In this document: piece by piece, positions 62,187 through 64,000 of the stretch
Layout: every line of letters begins with the position of its first letter
Numbering within the stretch: the stretch's first letter is position 1
Position numbers and translations under genes: made by a program
Notes under the pieces: model-generated
The model's input: the letters and a program-made list of their open reading frames with translations, nothing else
Database searches by the model: none
Told to the model about the DNA's origin: nothing
Source: Paraburkholderia graminis C4D1M
GTDB taxonomy: Bacteria > Pseudomonadota > Gammaproteobacteria > Burkholderiales > Burkholderiaceae
Reading direction: 5' to 3'
DNA length: 64,000 nt
Assembly: GCF_000172415.1 (NCBI RefSeq)
Contig: NZ_ABLD01000019.1
Coordinates: 1-64,000, forward strand

Positions 62187-64000
62187 ATGGACATGGAGTC
62201 GGCCTATTCAGTCGCGGAGGGCATTGCCGTCGTGACTTTTCAGAACCCGCCGGTCAACAGCTTGTCGGCCCTGCAGCGTAGGTCGCTGCAGGACCAGCTG
62301 CGACATGCTGCGGCCCGCGACGATGTCTCGGCGATTATCCTTACGGGCGGCGCACGGCCATTTTGCGGTGGCGCGGAAATTCGCGAGTTCAATACGGCCG
62401 CGCAGCTGTCGTCGCCCACCATGCCCGAATTGATCGAAGGTTGTGACACGCTTAGCAAGCCGCTGATTGCCGCCATCGGCGGGTTTGCGTTCGGCGCAGG
62501 CCTGGAGCTTGCCATGGCGATGCATTACCGCATCGCGGGCGCCGATGCGAAGCTCGGGTTGCCCGAGGTGACGTTCGGTTTCCTGCCGGGCGCGGGCGGC
62601 ACGCAACGTTTGCCGCGCCTAGTGCCCATGGAGCACGCCGCCAGGATGATGCTCAGCGGCTCGCCGGTGGATGCGGCGACGGCTCACCGGCAAGGCCTTG
62701 TCGACCGTTTGTCGGATGGCGATCTTTTCGACGATGCGTTGAGCTTCGCACGCCAACTCGTCGCCGAAGGCGCGCCATTGCGCAGGACGAGCCAACTCCG
62801 CGTCCGCATGGACACGGCGCCCGCTGATCTGTTCGATCAATTGCGCGACGATATCAACAAGCGTTACCTTAGCCATAAGGGAAAGCTCCATATCGTCGAT
62901 TGCTGCGTGGCAGCGACCAAACTGAGCTTCGAAGAAGGTCGCCAATTCGAACGTGCGCGATTCCTCGAACTGCTCGAAACACCCGAGTCTAAAGCGCTAC
63001 GCTATAACTTTTTCGCCGAGCGCAACGCCGCGAAGATCGCGGACGTTTCCGCCGATGTACGACCGCGCAATATCCGCACCGCGGCCATTGTCGGTGCGGG
63101 CACGATGGGCGCCGGCATTGCGGTCTGCTTCGCGAATGCGGGGATCCGGGTTGCGCTCATCGATGCAAGCACTGAAGGGCTGGAACGCGGCATGTCGATC
63201 ATTCGTGGCGTGTTCGATGCCGACGTCGTGAAAGGCCGCATTAGTGCTGACGAGCGCGACCGTAGGCTTGCATTCGTCGCTCCGACGGTTTCTCTTCCCT
63301 CCGCAGTGAGCGACGTCGATCTGGTCGTGGAAGCGGCTTTCGAGCAACTCGACATCAAGCAACAAATCTTCCGCGAACTTGACAGGCTCGCACCGCCGCA
63401 CGCGATTCTGGCGACGAACACGTCGATGCTGGACATCGACGCGATCGCGGCCGTGACGAGTCGGCCGCAGGATGTGGTCGGCATGCACTTCTTTTCCCCT
63501 GCGCATGTGATGCGTCTCCTCGAGGTGGTGCGGTGCCGGATGACTTCCGACGAAGTGCTGATCACCGTCATGCAGATCGCCCGCAAGCTGAGAAAGACGG
63601 CGGTGATGTCTCGGGTTTGCGACGGTTTTATCGGCAACCGGATGTTGCAGCGTTATCTGCAACAGGCGCTGTTCCTGCTCGACGAAGGTTGCACTGTCGA
63701 GCAGATCGACTCGGCCATGGAACGTTTCGGTATGGCGATGGGGCCGTTCGCAGTTGGCGATCTGAGCGGCCTCGACATTGGCTGGTCGATCCGGAAACGC
63801 CGTTATGTCGAGCGTCCTGACATGATGTATTCGCGCGTCGCAGATCGCATTTGCGAAGCAAGGCGTCTGGGTCAGAAAAGCGGCAAAGGCTGGTATCGCT
63901 ATGAGCAGAACAGCCGTAAGCGAATTTCCGATCCCGAAGCCGCCGCGATAGTGTCTGCTTACCGGCAAGAGATCGGCGTGCCGTCGCGCGCAGTAGGTGA
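62187..64000 (+). CDS. FadB/FadJ-like bifunctional enoyl-CoA hydratase / 3-hydroxyacyl-CoA dehydrogenase (partial at 3' end)
   Basis: The reading frame is open from 62187 to the window end (604 codons), so the stop is outside. The N-terminal crotonase domain (to about residue 190) has GGARPFCGGAEIREF and PEVTFGFLPGAGGTQRLPR with the catalytic glutamates. From about residue 298 the NAD domain starts with AAIVGAGTMGAGIAVCFANA and continues with GMHFFSPAHVMRLLEVV and GFIGNRMLQRY. It should hydrate and oxidise an acyl-CoA. An AGGAGACGAG ribosome binding site precedes the ATG; the second Met two codons later is an alternative. Confidence 0.92.
   Translation, partial: MDMESAYSVAEGIAVVTFQNPPVNSLSALQRRSLQDQLRHAAARDDVSAIILTGGARPFCGGAEIREFNTAAQLSSPTMPELIEGCDTLSKPLIAAIGGFAFGAGLELAMAMHYRIAGADAKLGLPEVTFGFLPGAGGTQRLPRLVPMEHAARMMLSGSPVDAATAHRQGLVDRLSDGDLFDDALSFARQLVAEGAPLRRTSQLRVRMDTAPADLFDQLRDDINKRYLSHKGKLHIVDCCVAATKLSFEEGRQFERARFLELLETPESKALRYNFFAERNAAKIADVSADVRPRNIRTAAIVGAGTMGAGIAVCFANAGIRVALIDASTEGLERGMSIIRGVFDADVVKGRISADERDRRLAFVAPTVSLPSAVSDVDLVVEAAFEQLDIKQQIFRELDRLAPPHAILATNTSMLDIDAIAAVTSRPQDVVGMHFFSPAHVMRLLEVVRCRMTSDEVLITVMQIARKLRKTAVMSRVCDGFIGNRMLQRYLQQALFLLDEGCTVEQIDSAMERFGMAMGPFAVGDLSGLDIGWSIRKRRYVERPDMMYSRVADRICEARRLGQKSGKGWYRYEQNSRKRISDPEAAAIVSAYRQEIGVPSRAVG

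Overview
The window is G+C-rich bacterial DNA whose core gene order (roxA-slyD / mutS / lplT / suhB-trmJ / cysE / lpxH-ppiB-ppiA-TPR / cysS-alkA-accA-tilS-lysC-tRNA-Ser) and protein sequences point to Burkholderiaceae, most like Paraburkholderia or Caballeronia. The species cannot be fixed from the sequence alone.

Region 1 (1-24000) is housekeeping chromosome: ribosomal oxygenase, protein folding, mismatch repair, lysophospholipid transport, RNA methylation, cysteine and lysine-family biosynthesis, lipid A, cysteinyl-tRNA synthetase, fatty-acid synthesis and tRNA lysidine formation. An unrecognised two-gene unit (6163-7796) sits between mutS and lplT. Degenerate in-frame or intergenic tandem repeats occur near trmJ, cysE, lpxH and the TPR gene. 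cysS carries a one-base frameshift inside its zinc-site region.

Region 2 (about 23855-27250) is a tRNA-Ser(GCU) integration site: an intact tRNA with its own promoter and terminator, a tyrosine integrase, an AlpA-type regulator, a 130-bp inverted-repeat element, a truncated group II intron-like RNA and a broken MFS gene.

Region 3 (27276-43022) is a sugar-acid (probably hexuronate/aldarate) catabolic cluster: uronate dehydrogenase, two lactonase candidates (MBL-fold and SMP-30), three unrelated dehydratase families (UxaA/GarD, enolase superfamily, IlvD/Edd), a DHDPS-family lyase/aldolase, a 2-hydroxyacid dehydrogenase, three MFS transporters, a GntR regulator (frameshifted) and a LacI regulator. 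A palindromic motif (TAGAAAGCGCTTAC and variants) lies in both divergent promoter regions and is the likely LacI operator.

Region 4 (43023-44100) is a scar: two 131-bp direct repeats, 18-bp iterated motifs, a degenerate KAP-type P-loop NTPase and a recombinase C-terminal remnant that abuts and overlaps the end of a marR gene. Region 5 (44066-52659) is a phthalate-type catabolic operon: MarR regulator, MFS permease, dioxygenase reductase and oxygenase, dihydrodiol dehydrogenase, dihydroxyphthalate decarboxylase, porin and a carboxymuconolactone-decarboxylase fragment. TTAGA-NN-TCTAA motifs mark the two promoter regions.

Region 6 (53142-64000) has an aldo/keto reductase pseudogene, then a TetR-centred unit: porin, livM-livH-substrate-binding protein-livF-livG ABC importer, TetR regulator and a FadB-like bifunctional beta-oxidation enzyme running off the end. 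A shared TTGACA-N-TGTCAA-like palindrome precedes the porin, livG and the FadB gene, so uptake and CoA-dependent oxidation of one compound are probably co-regulated.

Several breaks (cysS, gntR, the MFS fragment, the aldo/keto reductase) are single-base changes in short C/G runs. The cysS case affects an essential gene, so some of these may be sequence errors rather than true mutations.
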